64,000 nt of DNA from Humisphaera borealis (GCF_015169395.1 NZ_CP063458.1:4464001-4528000); one strand, 5' to 3'; counted from the stretch's first letter, positions 8,357 to 16,509 are shown. Translations and numbers: made by a program. Notes: generated by a model not told the origin, from the letters alone.

Positions 8357-8965
8357 CTATTGCGGTTTGCCGCACGGACGCTTGATGATTCCATGCCCGA
8401 TCAGGCGATACACTTGTGCCGCAACCTCTCGCTCGCCCAAGTCGCGAGGGCCGAACAGCATGATCGACCGCACCATGCCGCCCAGGCAGGCGGCCGTCAT
8501 CTCCGGATTCTGGTCCGTCAGTTCGCCGTTCTCGACGCCCCGCCGGATGGTGTTGGCGATCAGTTCCATGAACTCCTGGCGTTTGGCCTTCCATTCGCCG
8601 GCATGCAGACGCTTGATCTCGCCGACGTTTCGCATCATTTCGAACAGGTGCGGGTGTGCGAACGCGAAACCGACCAGCGCATCGACGGCGCGGCGCAAAG
8701 CCTCGGCCGCCGGGAGAAGCGAGCCGTCAGCGGCGGTCGCGGACAACTCGCGCCGCAGGTTCTCGACGAGCCGTTCGAACCCGTCGTAAATCAGCGAAAT
8801 GTAGAGGTCTTCCTTGTTGTCAAAATAGACGTAAAGGGTTCCCTTGCCGAGGTGCGCCTCGGCGGCGATGTCGTCCAGGCGGACCTTGTGAAAAGGGCGC
8901 GCCGCGAACATCTTCGCCGCGGTGGCGACGATGAGCTGGCGTTTCTTTTCGTCGGGTCGCTGCAT
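8357..8965 (-). CDS. TetR/AcrR-family repressor of the efflux locus
   Basis: 202 residues. The N-terminal 60 residues are a TetR helix-turn-helix: KKRQLIVATAAKMFAARPFHKV then LDDIAAEAHLGKGTLYVYFDNKEDL. The C-terminal part is the variable ligand-binding and dimer domain. It is followed by the outer-membrane duct gene and is divergent from the adaptor-pump genes, the classic layout for a local efflux repressor. A dyad at 9022-9035, just after the adaptor promoter, is a candidate operator. The inducing ligand is unknown. Confidence 0.95.
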   Translation of the reverse strand: MQRPDEKKRQLIVATAAKMFAARPFHKVRLDDIAAEAHLGKGTLYVYFDNKEDLYISLIYDGFERLVENLRRELSATAADGSLLPAAEALRRAVDALVGFAFAHPHLFEMMRNVGEIKRLHAGEWKAKRQEFMELIANTIRRGVENGELTDQNPEMTAACLGGMVRSIMLFGPRDLGEREVAAQVYRLIGHGIIKRPCGKPQ

Positions 8966-8980
8966 GATTCAGAGGGGTGA

Positions 8981-9009
8981 TTGCCAGACCGGGTTGAGCG
9001 ATCTATACT
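8981..9009 (+). promoter_or_regulatory. Sigma-70-like promoter for the efflux adaptor-pump genes
   Basis: TTGCCA (8981-8986) and TATACT (9004-9009) are separated by 17 bases, facing the adaptor gene at 9151. It lies in the gap between divergent tetR and the adaptor. Confidence 0.55.
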
Positions 9010-9021
9010 CCGGCTGTCAAA

Positions 9022-9035
9022 ACCGACTCGTCAGT
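9022..9035. promoter_or_regulatory. Candidate TetR-family operator
   Basis: ACCGAC-TC-GTCAGT is a dyad with 6-base half sites differing at one position (ACCGAC versus ACTGAC). It sits 12 bases after the -10 box, where bound repressor would block transcription start. Assignment to the neighbouring regulator is an inference. Confidence 0.4.
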
Positions 9036-9150
9036 ATTGGCCGGATTGTATTGCGGCTGGTGTGGCGAGTCAAAGCAGTCACCGCCATGCCCACGCCGAC
9101 GCCGTCCCGGTGATTCGACAAAGCCGTCTGACCTCAAACCTTCCAGCCCT

Positions 9151-10566
9151 ATGCCCCATCCCAAAGTAACCGTCCTGCGAAATCCCCGGCGATTGCTCCT
9201 CGCGACCGCCACGGCCGTTTCCCTGGTTCTGGGGGCGGCGGTGGCGTCGTCGGTTGTCGGTTGCGGGGAGAAGGGCGGCGGTGGCGCGGGTCCCGCCAAG
9301 CCGGCAGCCGCCGTCCCCATCACCACTGGCCAGGCGCGACTCGGTCAGGTTCAGCGGACCGTACAGGTCGTCGGCGACCTGCACGGCGAAGAGGACGCGA
9401 CCATTTCCAACAAGGTCCCGGGCCGGCTGATCGCGATTTATAAGGATGTCGGCGATCGCGTGGAGCCCGGCGAGCCGCTCGCCCAGCTGCTGCGCAACGA
9501 CTACCTGCTCAGCGTGCAGCAGAAGCGATCGGCCCTGCTCGAATCGCTGGCCAAGCTCGGTGTGAACGATGTTCCTGGCGACGGATTTGATGTCGGCGGG
9601 CTGCCGGCCGTCCGCCGTGCCAAGCTGCAGTCCGAGAATGCCGAAGCCAAGTTCAATCGCGGGAAGCAGCTGTTCGACCAGAAGCCGCCACTGATCAGCC
9701 AGCAGGACTACGAAGATCTTAAAACCGGATACGACGTCGCCAAAAGCAACCTGGAGGTCGAGACGGCAACCGCACAAGGACTGATCGGCGAAGCGCGAAC
9801 CCGCCTGGCCGACCTGCGCGTGGCCGAGCAGGCGCTGAGCGATAGCACCATCAAGGCCCCCAGCGATACCTATGCCAGCCCCAATACCGACCCTACGACG
9901 CGTCCCGGCCCCGCCGTGGCGGCGCTGACCGAGGTTGCCACAGAGCCTGCCAGCCGACCGGCGGCGACGCCCGGCAAAACGGGTCGGTACTTCGTCGCCC
10001 GCCGCTTCGCGTCGCTCGGCGAGCTGGCGTCGGCGATCACGCCGATGTTCCGACTCGTGGACGATGACCCCCTCAAGCTCAAGGCCGCCGTTCCCGAGCG
10101 GTACTACCGCGAGCTGGCGATCGGCCAGCCGGTGAAGGTGCGGATCGACGCCTACCCCGACGCTTTCAGCGGCCAGGTGACCCGCATCAGTCCCCAGGTG
10201 GATGAGGCGAACCGGACGTTCCCGATCGAGGTGCAGATTCCCAATACCGACCGCAAGCTGCCGCCGGGCGCCTTTGCCCGTGCCACGATCGATACGCGAA
10301 TGGAAGAAAATGTGGTGCTGATCCCGGCGGCGGCGGTCGTGTCGTTCGCCGGTGTGGACAAGGTGTTTGTCGTCAATGAAGGCAAGGTGAAGGAAGTTCA
10401 GGTCAAGCTCGGCGATCGCATCGGCAGCGAGTACGAGATTCGCCAGGGGCTCAAAGGCAAGGAAGTCCTTGCCACCAGCGGCACCAGCCGGCTGGCGACC
10501 GGCGTCGCTGTACAGGTCAAGCCTGCGACACAGCCAGCCACGCAACCGCAGTTGAAGGATCAGTGA
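9151..10566 (+). CDS. RND efflux periplasmic adaptor (membrane fusion lipoprotein)
   Basis: 471 residues. The ATG at 9151 opens a lipoprotein signal ending in SSVVGC (Cys38). Then follow a beta-barrel/lipoyl half-motif (GEEDATISNKVPGRL, VGDRVEPGEPLAQL), an alpha-helical hairpin (about residues 125-235), the second half, and the RND-adaptor barrel with AIGQPVKVRIDAYPDAFSGQV and PNTDRKLPPGAFARA. It bridges pump and outer-membrane duct. An Ala/Pro/Thr-rich insert near residues 248-280 interrupts the domain. The C-terminus is a repetitive ATQPATQPQ tail, as in the partner duct. The pump gene follows 105 bases later. Confidence 0.92.
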   Translation: MPHPKVTVLRNPRRLLLATATAVSLVLGAAVASSVVGCGEKGGGGAGPAKPAAAVPITTGQARLGQVQRTVQVVGDLHGEEDATISNKVPGRLIAIYKDVGDRVEPGEPLAQLLRNDYLLSVQQKRSALLESLAKLGVNDVPGDGFDVGGLPAVRRAKLQSENAEAKFNRGKQLFDQKPPLISQQDYEDLKTGYDVAKSNLEVETATAQGLIGEARTRLADLRVAEQALSDSTIKAPSDTYASPNTDPTTRPGPAVAALTEVATEPASRPAATPGKTGRYFVARRFASLGELASAITPMFRLVDDDPLKLKAAVPERYYRELAIGQPVKVRIDAYPDAFSGQVTRISPQVDEANRTFPIEVQIPNTDRKLPPGAFARATIDTRMEENVVLIPAAAVVSFAGVDKVFVVNEGKVKEVQVKLGDRIGSEYEIRQGLKGKEVLATSGTSRLATGVAVQVKPATQPATQPQLKDQ

Positions 10567-10671
10567 CGACGGAAGATTCCGTGCGGGGGTTTCGTGCTGC
10601 CGTCTCAGTTCAACCTTCCGCTGATCCCCGACGTCTGAATCCCGCACAACACTACGTTTCGAGGTCGCCGT

Positions 10672-13600
10672 ATGACCCTCCCCGAAGTTTGCATCCGTCG
10701 TCCCGTCTTCACGACGATGCTGATTCTCTTCCCCGTGGTCGTGGGCGTGCTCAGTTACGTCAGGATGGGGACCGACCTGTTCCCCAATGTCGATCTCCCG
10801 ATCATCACCGTTTCGGTGACGCGCCCCGGTGCGAGCGTCGAAGAGATGGAGACCGGCGTAACGAAGAAGATTGAAGACGTCGTCAACACGGTCTCGGGAA
10901 TTGAAGAACTTCGAAGCACCACCAGGGAGGGTGTCGCCAACATCACGGTGCAGTTCGTACTCGAGAAGAACCGCGACGTCGCCCAGCAGGAGGTGCAGGG
11001 CAAGATCAATACCATCCTCTCCAGCCTGCCGACCGGCACCGAGACGCCCGTGGTCGACAAGTTTGATGTGGACGCCAGCCCCGTGCTCACGCTCGCCATC
11101 TCCGCCGACCGCGACCTGAAAGAGCTCACGGAGATCGCGGACAAGCAGATCAAGGATTCGCTCAGTGCGCTCAACGGCGTCGGCCAGGTGCTGCTGGTAG
11201 GCGGGCGGCAGCGGGCCATTCAGGTGTCGATCGATACGAACAAGCTGGAGGCCTACCACCTGTCGATCGAGCAGGTGCGTCAGGCGCTGGCGTCGCAGAA
11301 TCTGGAACTGCCGGGCGGACGGGTGGATCAGGGGACGACCGAACTCATCCTGCGCACGCGCGGACGCATCACCGACTCGCGCGATTTCAATGACGTCATC
11401 GTCGGTGCCGCCAAGGGGCAGCCCATCCGCATCCGCGATATTGGCACGGCCCAGGACAGTATCGAAGAGCCTCGTTCGCTCGGTCGGCTCGACGGACGGA
11501 ACGCCGTCCTGCTGGTGGTACAGAAGCAGAGCGGCACGAACACCGTCGCCGTGATCCAGACGGTCAAAAAGCGCCTGGAAGCACTCGAATCATCATTTGC
11601 ACAGACCGGCCGCGGCGACATCGCGATGCAGGTGATCCGCGATCAGTCGCGGTTCATCGAATCGTCGCTGCACGAGGTGAAATTCCATCTCGTCATCGGT
11701 GCATTCCTGGTGGCACTGACGATTCTCCTGTTCCTCCGCGACTGGCGGACCATGTTGATCGCCGCGACGAGCATTCCCGTATCGCTCATCAGCACGTTCA
11801 TGGTGATGAACTGGCTCGGCTTCACGCTGAACAACATCACGATGCTGGCGCTGGTCCTGGCGGTCGGCATCGTGATCGACGACGCCGTCGTCGTGCACGA
11901 AAACATCTTCCGCTGGATGGAAGAGAAGGGTTACAGCGCCCGCGAAGCGTCGCTCTATGCGACGAAGGAAATCGCGATGGCGGTACTGGCGACGACCTTT
12001 TCGCTCGTGGTCATCTTCCTGCCGATCGCCTTCATGAGCGGCCGGGTGGGGCGGTTCTTCTTCAGTTTCGGTGTGACGACGGCGGTCGCGATCCTGGTGT
12101 CGATGCTGGTGAGCTTCACACTCACGCCGATGCTCTGCTCGCGGTTCCTCAAGCTCTCGAAGCACGCGAAGGAACTGGGCGCGGCTCATCACAGCGGCGG
12201 GTTCTACGGCAGGTTTGTCGAGAGGCCCTACTTGTGGGTCCTGCAGTGGTCGATGCGCCATCGCTGGGCCGTTGTGCTCGCGGCGGTGGTGACATTCATC
12301 AGCATCGTTCCGCTGTTCTTCCTGGTGGGCAAGGACTTCCTTCCCAAGGACGACCAGAGCGAGTTTGAGATTGCCATAACCACCCCGGCCGGCTGGTCGC
12401 TGGAGCAGGTCGACGGCTTGTTTCGAGGCATAGAAGAGGAGATGCGGACCTGGCCCGAAATTACCAACGTCCTGACGACGGTCGGCGACACCACCGGTCG
12501 GGTTTCCAAAGCCGCCGGTGATGTCACCAAAGGCACGATCTATGTCCGGGTGCAGGATCTGGTCGGGCGCAAGAAGGTCGACAACAAGACCTGGGATCAA
12601 TGGCAGGTTATGGCCCGCGCCCGCAAGCTGATGGCCCGGCATCCGGACGTCCGATCGAGCGTGCAGTTGCCGCAGGCGATCGCCAGCGGCACGGTCAACG
12701 CCGACGTCGAATTCACCCTCGTCGGGCCCGAGTTGCAGAAACTCAATGACTATGCGGACGTGCTGATTGAGAAACTGCGGCAGAATCCCGGTCTGGCCGA
12801 CGTCGATACGACGCTCGCTCTGCGCAAGCCCGAGATTCAGGTGGACATTGATCGAGACCGGGCCAGCGATCTTGGCGTGAACGTTCGAACCATCGCCAGC
12901 ACACTCCAAGTGCTTGTCGGCGGAGAGGTGGTTTCAGACTACAAGGACCCGAAGGTCGGAGAACTCTACGACGTCTGGCTGCGGGCGAGAGATTTCAACG
13001 CAGAGTCATTGGAGCGACCCGCAGACCGAATCGGCTTTGCTGGAAACCAGCAGACCATCTTCAACCTGACCGTGCCATCAACCCGCCAGGGTGCCTTGAT
13101 CAAGATCGGCAGTGTCGCGTCGTTGAACGAAGATCCGGGTCCGGCGCAGATCGACCGATACGCCCGGCAGCGAAAGATCACACTGGTCGCCAACCTCGCC
13201 CCGGCGACCGATGGCAAACCGGCGTACAGCACGGATCAGGCGATCAAGGCGTTTATCGAAGCGTTCGAAACGGTGGACAAGCGGGCTGACGGCACATTCG
13301 GTCCGGCCCCGGCCGACTACGAACTGATCGCCAGCGGGCGAGCCAAGACACAGGGAGAGTCGAACAACGCGTTCGGCGTGGCGCTCGTGCTGTCGCTGGT
13401 GTTCATGTACATGATCCTGGCGGCGCAGTTCGAGAGCTTCATTCACCCGATCACGATTCTGCTCGCCGTGCCGTTGACGATTCCGTTCGCGTTGCTGTCG
13501 CTGATCCTGCTGGGTCAGGCGCTCAACATTTACTCGATCCTGGGCGTGTTTCTCCTTTTCGGCATCGTGAAGAAGAACGGCATTCTGCAGGTCGATTACA

Positions 13601-14082
13601 CCAACGTGCTTCGCGACCGGGCGAAGGAAGACGCAGCGGTCGTCCCGGCGCCGTACGGTCTTGTCAACGCCGAAGGACAGCAGGCGGTGTCTGTCGGCGG
13701 CGCGCATCCTTCACCGAATGGGTGGGAGCGGTTCGTCGGCTCACAGCGGATTGAAAAACGGACGCGGCTCTGGGCGATCATGGAAGCGAACCGCACCCGG
13801 CTACGGCCGATCCTGATGACGACGCTGATGCTGATCGCCGGCATGGTGCCGATCGCACTGGGCGAGGGCCCGGGCGCGGGCAGCCGGGCGTCGATGGCGA
13901 AGGTCATCGTTGGAGGGCAGGCGCTGAGCCTGCTGCTGTCTCTGCTGATCACGCCGGTGGCATACTCGCTGTTCGACGACCTGTCGCTCTGGTGGCGTCG
14001 AAAGTCGAAGTCCTCCTCATCGGACGCCGCGGCGGCGGGCTTCCCGATATCCGCCGATCGACTCGGTCAGCCGGTCCGGTGA
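10672..14082 (+). CDS. RND (HAE1/AcrB-type) efflux pump
   Basis: 1136 residues, longer than AcrB (1049). It exports hydrophobic compounds using the proton gradient. Seen: the N-terminal IRRPVFTTMLILFPVVVGVLSY helix, porter domain start (GTDLFPNVDLPIITVSV), TM4 motif VGIVIDDAVVVHENI carrying the paired aspartates, and the C-half repeat (FGIVKKNGILQVDY). Between the last transmembrane helices there is an insert of about 40 residues (rich in Pro, Gly and Ala, containing HPSPNGWERFVG) before the usual RLRPILMTT. Transcribed with the adaptor and probably controlled by the divergent TetR. Substrate unknown. Confidence 0.95.
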   Translation: MTLPEVCIRRPVFTTMLILFPVVVGVLSYVRMGTDLFPNVDLPIITVSVTRPGASVEEMETGVTKKIEDVVNTVSGIEELRSTTREGVANITVQFVLEKNRDVAQQEVQGKINTILSSLPTGTETPVVDKFDVDASPVLTLAISADRDLKELTEIADKQIKDSLSALNGVGQVLLVGGRQRAIQVSIDTNKLEAYHLSIEQVRQALASQNLELPGGRVDQGTTELILRTRGRITDSRDFNDVIVGAAKGQPIRIRDIGTAQDSIEEPRSLGRLDGRNAVLLVVQKQSGTNTVAVIQTVKKRLEALESSFAQTGRGDIAMQVIRDQSRFIESSLHEVKFHLVIGAFLVALTILLFLRDWRTMLIAATSIPVSLISTFMVMNWLGFTLNNITMLALVLAVGIVIDDAVVVHENIFRWMEEKGYSAREASLYATKEIAMAVLATTFSLVVIFLPIAFMSGRVGRFFFSFGVTTAVAILVSMLVSFTLTPMLCSRFLKLSKHAKELGAAHHSGGFYGRFVERPYLWVLQWSMRHRWAVVLAAVVTFISIVPLFFLVGKDFLPKDDQSEFEIAITTPAGWSLEQVDGLFRGIEEEMRTWPEITNVLTTVGDTTGRVSKAAGDVTKGTIYVRVQDLVGRKKVDNKTWDQWQVMARARKLMARHPDVRSSVQLPQAIASGTVNADVEFTLVGPELQKLNDYADVLIEKLRQNPGLADVDTTLALRKPEIQVDIDRDRASDLGVNVRTIASTLQVLVGGEVVSDYKDPKVGELYDVWLRARDFNAESLERPADRIGFAGNQQTIFNLTVPSTRQGALIKIGSVASLNEDPGPAQIDRYARQRKITLVANLAPATDGKPAYSTDQAIKAFIEAFETVDKRADGTFGPAPADYELIASGRAKTQGESNNAFGVALVLSLVFMYMILAAQFESFIHPITILLAVPLTIPFALLSLILLGQALNIYSILGVFLLFGIVKKNGILQVDYTNVLRDRAKEDAAVVPAPYGLVNAEGQQAVSVGGAHPSPNGWERFVGSQRIEKRTRLWAIMEANRTRLRPILMTTLMLIAGMVPIALGEGPGAGSRASMAKVIVGGQALSLLLSLLITPVAYSLFDDLSLWWRRKSKSSSSDAAAAGFPISADRLGQPVR

Positions 14083-14731
14083 AATTGATGCGTGATTACT
14101 TGAAGGTAGATAAGACTGCAGCGATAATATAATTTCAGATTTTGTACTTGCATTCTGCATGGCTCTGGGAATAATCTTAGACGCGGCAGAGAAGTGCCGA
14201 TATAGATAGTGCTCGCGGGTCGTGCCTCGCGAGATGCTTCGCGACGAGTTAGTTCGCAAGAGGAAAGTTGTCTTCCGTGTTCACGAATCGAGCCATGTTC
14301 GCCACTTGTCGTTCAACGCGAGATATGCGTTCGAGCGAGGGTGTTCTGCGCTATCGTGATGAACGTGGTGTCATGGCCTCGGGCCTGAAGGTGCAGGCCG
14401 CAGGGACATCGATCGATTCGGGATTCGCGGCCACGTATTTCTCGGCGGATCGAATCTCGGCCGCCCGCGATAGCGAACGTAAGTTTAATGAAATCAAGAC
14501 CATGTGGTCTGATCGAGCATAGCTCCCCGCCTCGTCCGGCCGGGAGTTCTTCCCGGCTGAAAGATCTGTTTTTTCAATCCTGGAAGAGCTCCGCGTGACT
14601 TGGACCTTGGCCCCTTGGTCTTGGCCTCGTGCTGTCGCGTTGCCGTCTGATGTCTGCGCCCATTGCTGCGGCCTGGGCGTCGGATCTGCGCCTGGCAGGC
14701 CCTGGTGGTCGCCGGCGGTGGTGGCCTTATT
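14083..14731. other. Intergenic stretch before the tRNA array, no convincing gene
   Basis: The first ~180 bases are much more AT-rich than the surroundings (for example gataatataatttcag around 14125). A frame at 14268-14522 has weak coding character and no ribosome site. I see no terminator for the pump gene and no clear promoter for the tRNAs. Confidence 0.5.
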
Positions 14732-14803
14732 GCGCTGGAAGCTCAGCGGCTGAGCACTCGCCTGATAAGCGAGAGGCCGGAGGTTCGAATCCTCCACGGC
14801 GCA
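14732..14803 (+). tRNA. tRNA-Ile (GAT)
   Basis: 72 nt. Acceptor GCGCTGG/ACGGCGC with a 7-66 mismatch, discriminator A, D-stem GCTC/GAGC, anticodon loop CTGATAA, T-arm GGAGG-TTCGAAT-CCTCC. Position 8 is A instead of the near-universal U. No CCA is encoded. First member of the array. Confidence 0.88.
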
Positions 14804-14854
14804 TGAACAGTCATTTGTCGGCACACGATTTGGCGTCGTGCATAGTTGTATATC

Positions 14855-14950
14855 GCGCCGGTAGCTCAGCGGAAACATAAAGCTTCCATGCTTTATCAGA
14901 GCCGCGGTCTTCGAAGCCGTGGGTCGGAGGTTCGAATCCTCCCCGGCGCA
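14855..14950 (+). tRNA. tRNA-Arg (TCG) with a D-loop hairpin insertion
   Basis: 96 nt. Perfect acceptor GCGCCGG/CCGGCGC, discriminator A, D-stem GCTC/GAGC, anticodon loop CTTCGAA, T-arm GGAGG-TTCGAAT-CCTCC. The D-loop spans 31 nt (14868-14898) rather than 7-11, and contains a perfect 7-bp hairpin ATAAAGC-TTCCAT-GCTTTAT at 14877-14896. No CCA encoded. Whether the product is a working tRNA, is processed, or is a pseudo-tRNA is open. Confidence 0.75.
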
Positions 14951-14958
14951 GTACCGTC

Positions 14959-15031
14959 GCGCCTGTAGCTCAACCGGAAGAGCCGCCGCCTTCTAAGCGG
15001 CGGGTTGCAGGTTCGATCCCTGCCAGGCGTA
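14959..15031 (+). tRNA. tRNA-Arg (TCT)
   Basis: 73 nt. Acceptor GCGCCTG/CAGGCGT (G-U at 1-72), D-stem GCTC/GAGC, anticodon stem GCCGC/GCGGC with loop CTTCTAA, T-arm GCAGG-TTCGATC-CCTGC, discriminator A. Starts only 8 nt after the previous tRNA. No CCA encoded. Confidence 0.93.
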
Positions 15032-15084
15032 TGAGGCGTCGGTGGCGTCGCGTTCGCCATGAAATGACTGTATCTGATGGCGTT

Positions 15085-15157
15085 GCACTTGTAGCTCAAC
15101 TGGCAGAGCCACCGCTTTTTAAGCGGAGGGTTGCAGGTTCGACTCCTGCCGGGTGCA
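15085..15157 (+). tRNA. tRNA-Lys (TTT)
   Basis: 73 nt. Acceptor GCACTTG/CGGGTGC, D-stem GCTC/GAGC, anticodon loop TTTTTAA, T-arm GCAGG-TTCGACT-CCTGC, discriminator A. Pair 27-43 is an A/A mismatch. No CCA encoded. Confidence 0.92.
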
Positions 15158-15185
15158 TGAAAGGGTAAGTCGCGTTGATCGTGTC

Positions 15186-15258
15186 GCACTTGTAGCTCAA
15201 TCGGCTGAGCCGCCGTCTCTTAAACGGTGGGGTGCAGGTTCGAATCCTGCCGGGTGCA
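15186..15258 (+). tRNA. tRNA-Lys (CTT)
   Basis: 73 nt. Acceptor identical to the Lys(TTT) gene, GCACTTG/CGGGTGC, anticodon loop CTCTTAA on stem GCCGT/ACGGT, T-arm GCAGG-TTCGAAT-CCTGC, discriminator A. The likeness to the preceding gene suggests duplication with an anticodon change. No CCA encoded. Confidence 0.93.
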
Positions 15259-15347
15259 TGAGGAGCGGCGAGCGTTTGCCGCTAACGCTGGGGGCGGCTG
15301 GCCTTCGAGCGTCCGTCTCTTTGTGGTGATCTCAGATTCAAAGACCT

Positions 15348-15420
15348 GTTGCGGAAGCTCAACCGGATGAGCACCGGCTTGCGAAGCCGGAGGGTGAAGG
15401 TTCGATCCCTTCCCGCAACG
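15348..15420 (+). tRNA. tRNA-Arg-like (anticodon GCG)
   Basis: 73 nt. Acceptor GTTGCGG/CCGCAAC, D-stem GCTC/GAGC, anticodon stem CCGGC/GCCGG, loop TTGCGAA, T-arm GAAGG-TTCGATC-CCTTC, discriminator G. Anticodon GCG reads CGC/CGU; bacteria normally use ACG (A34 edited to inosine). Position 8 is A, not U. No CCA encoded. Confidence 0.82.
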
Positions 15421-15495
15421 CTGTGGCGACGCCGTACAGCGTCAGATAGGAGTCGTTCCCATGAGTTGCGATGGTTCATCATTCGATGGCAGCAC

Positions 15496-15576
15496 GGAGG
15501 GTACGCCCAATCGGCAGGGCACCCGTCTCGAAAACGGACGGCTTCGGCCATGAGGGTTCGACTCCCTCACCCTCCG
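15496..15576 (+). tRNA. tRNA-Ser (CGA)
   Basis: 81 nt with a long variable arm (hairpin GGC-TTC-GGCC), as serine tRNAs require. Acceptor GGAGGGT/ACCCTCC, D-stem GCCC/GGGC, loop CTCGAAA, T-arm GAGGG-TTCGACT-CCCTC, discriminator G. Pair 27-43 is mismatched. No CCA encoded. Confidence 0.88.
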
Positions 15577-15697
15577 CATTGTCGAACTCGCAGAGATGTC
15601 GAGGTCCAGGCGTCGTCGGTTGTCGCGGTGTGGTCGTCCGTCGTTCAGAGGCGGCGGGCGTGCGATCCGATCACCCGACGATTCTGCCTCAGGTTAC

Positions 15698-15781
15698 GGA
15701 GGGTTGGCAGAGTGGTAATGCACCGCGGTGCTAACGCGGAATCCCCCCTGGGGATGGGAGGTTCGATTCCTCCACCCTCCG
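15698..15781 (+). tRNA. tRNA-Ser (GCT)
   Basis: 84 nt with a long variable arm. Acceptor GGAGGGT/ACCCTCC, the same as Ser(CGA); D-arm GGCAGAGTGGTAATGC typical of serine tRNA; anticodon stem CCGCG/CGCGG, loop GTGCTAA; T-loop TTCGATT; discriminator G. No CCA encoded. Confidence 0.94.
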
Positions 15782-15807
15782 TTGAACGTGTGCAAGGCGA
15801 AAGCCAT

Positions 15808-15879
15808 GGTTCGTTAGCTCAGTGGCAGAGCACCCGGTCGTCACCCGGAAGGCCGCGGGTTCAATTCCCGCACGGACCG
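15808..15879 (+). tRNA. tRNA-Asp (GTC)
   Basis: 72 nt. Acceptor GGTTCGT/ACGGACC, D-stem GCTC/GAGC, anticodon loop TCGTCAC, T-arm GCGGG-TTCAATT-CCCGC, discriminator G as expected for Asp. Pair 27-43 is mismatched. No CCA encoded. Confidence 0.92.
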
Positions 15880-15950
15880 CTTGATTCAACAGTTCCGCCG
15901 GCGGACGAGGGGACCGCCGTGCGGAAGAAGCGACGGGCGTCGCTGGATAC

Positions 15951-16023
15951 GGGCCGCTGGTGTAGGCGGTATGCACGGCGGACTGAAGATCCGCAGGGAC
16001 AGGTTCAACTCCTGATCGGCCCA
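15951..16023 (+). tRNA. tRNA-Phe (GAA)
   Basis: 73 nt. Acceptor GGGCCGC/TCGGCCC (7-66 mismatch), D-stem GTGT/GCAC, anticodon stem GCGGA/TCCGC with loop CTGAAGA, T-loop TTCAACT with a mismatch at 49-65, discriminator A. More diverged than its neighbours. No CCA encoded. Confidence 0.82.
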
Positions 16024-16038
16024 TGGTTTGGAACTGAT

Positions 16039-16111
16039 GCCGCGGTAGCTCAGTTGGGAGAGCGCCGCCCTCGTAATGCGGAAGTCGCCGGTTCGACCCC
16101 GGCTCGCGGCT
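16039..16111 (+). tRNA. tRNA-Thr (CGT)
   Basis: 73 nt. Acceptor GCCGCGG/TCGCGGC, D-stem GCTC/GAGC, loop CTCGTAA, T-arm GCCGG-TTCGACC-CCGGC, discriminator T. Pair 31-39 is C/U. No CCA encoded. Confidence 0.9.
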
Positions 16112-16125
16112 CTTGGATGTGTGAT

Positions 16126-16196
16126 CGGTGCGTAGCTCAAAGGCAGAGCGACGGCCTCATAAGCCGAAGGTGCTGGTTCGAGTCCAGTCGCACCCA
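16126..16196 (+). tRNA. tRNA with CAT anticodon (Met or Ile2)
   Basis: 71 nt. Acceptor CGGTGCG/CGCACCC pairs except C1/C72; D-stem GCTC/GAGC; loop CTCATAA; T-arm GCTGG-TTCGAGT-CCAGT; discriminator A. An unpaired 1-72 is an initiator feature, but the anticodon stem lacks the GGG/CCC run of initiators. Elongator Met, initiator Met and lysidine-modified Ile cannot be separated here. No CCA encoded. Confidence 0.83.
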
Positions 16197-16304
16197 TGTG
16201 GTTTGACCGGTGGATCGGAGAAGGATCGAGCTGGGAGGATGGCTTTTGCGTGCGATCGGCAATCGTCAGTCTCCAATCCTCCATCTTCCGTCCTCCAACG
16301 CGCA

Positions 16305-16375
16305 GCTCTCATCGTCTAACGGAAGGACCCCGGTCTTTCGAACCGGTGGCGCGGGTTCAACTCCCGCTGAGAGCA
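16305..16375 (+). tRNA. tRNA-Glu (TTC)
   Basis: 71 nt. Acceptor GCTCTCA/TGAGAGC, D-stem GTC/GAC with the typical ATCGTCTAACGG, anticodon stem CCGGT/ACCGG with loop CTTTCGA, T-arm GCGGG-TTCAACT-CCCGC, discriminator A. No CCA encoded. Confidence 0.92.
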
Positions 16376-16392
16376 TGAATAAGCCACGACAC

Positions 16393-16478
16393 GCGCAGGT
16401 GGCGGAGCGGTTCATCGCGCCGGCCTGTAGAGCCGGAGTCCTTCGGGACGATCGGGGGTTCGAATCCCTCCCTGCGCA
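16393..16478 (+). tRNA. tRNA-Tyr (GTA)
   Basis: 86 nt with the long variable arm (GTCC-TTCG-GGAC) of bacterial tyrosine tRNA. Acceptor GCGCAGG/CCTGCGC, anticodon stem CCGGC/GCCGG, loop CTGTAGA, T-loop TTCGAAT, discriminator A. No CCA encoded. Confidence 0.93.
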
Positions 16479-16509
16479 TCACAAGGTCGTCGTACCGCAT
16501 GAACTGTAC

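Noticed and set aside
9079-11259. Long 726-codon minus-strand frame
   Set aside because: Antisense shadow of the adaptor and pump genes, with His/Asp/Arg-rich composition typical of GC-rich reverse frames.
14268-14522. 84-codon frame before the tRNA array
   Set aside because: No ribosome site, weak codon bias, low-complexity composition, and no recognisable motif.
15577-15697. Possible extra tRNA between the two Ser genes
   Set aside because: No cloverleaf could be drawn; no T-loop GTTC motif with a matching acceptor.
16199-16304. Possible extra tRNA between the CAT and Glu genes
   Set aside because: Only a weak inverted repeat; no T-arm or anticodon arm.
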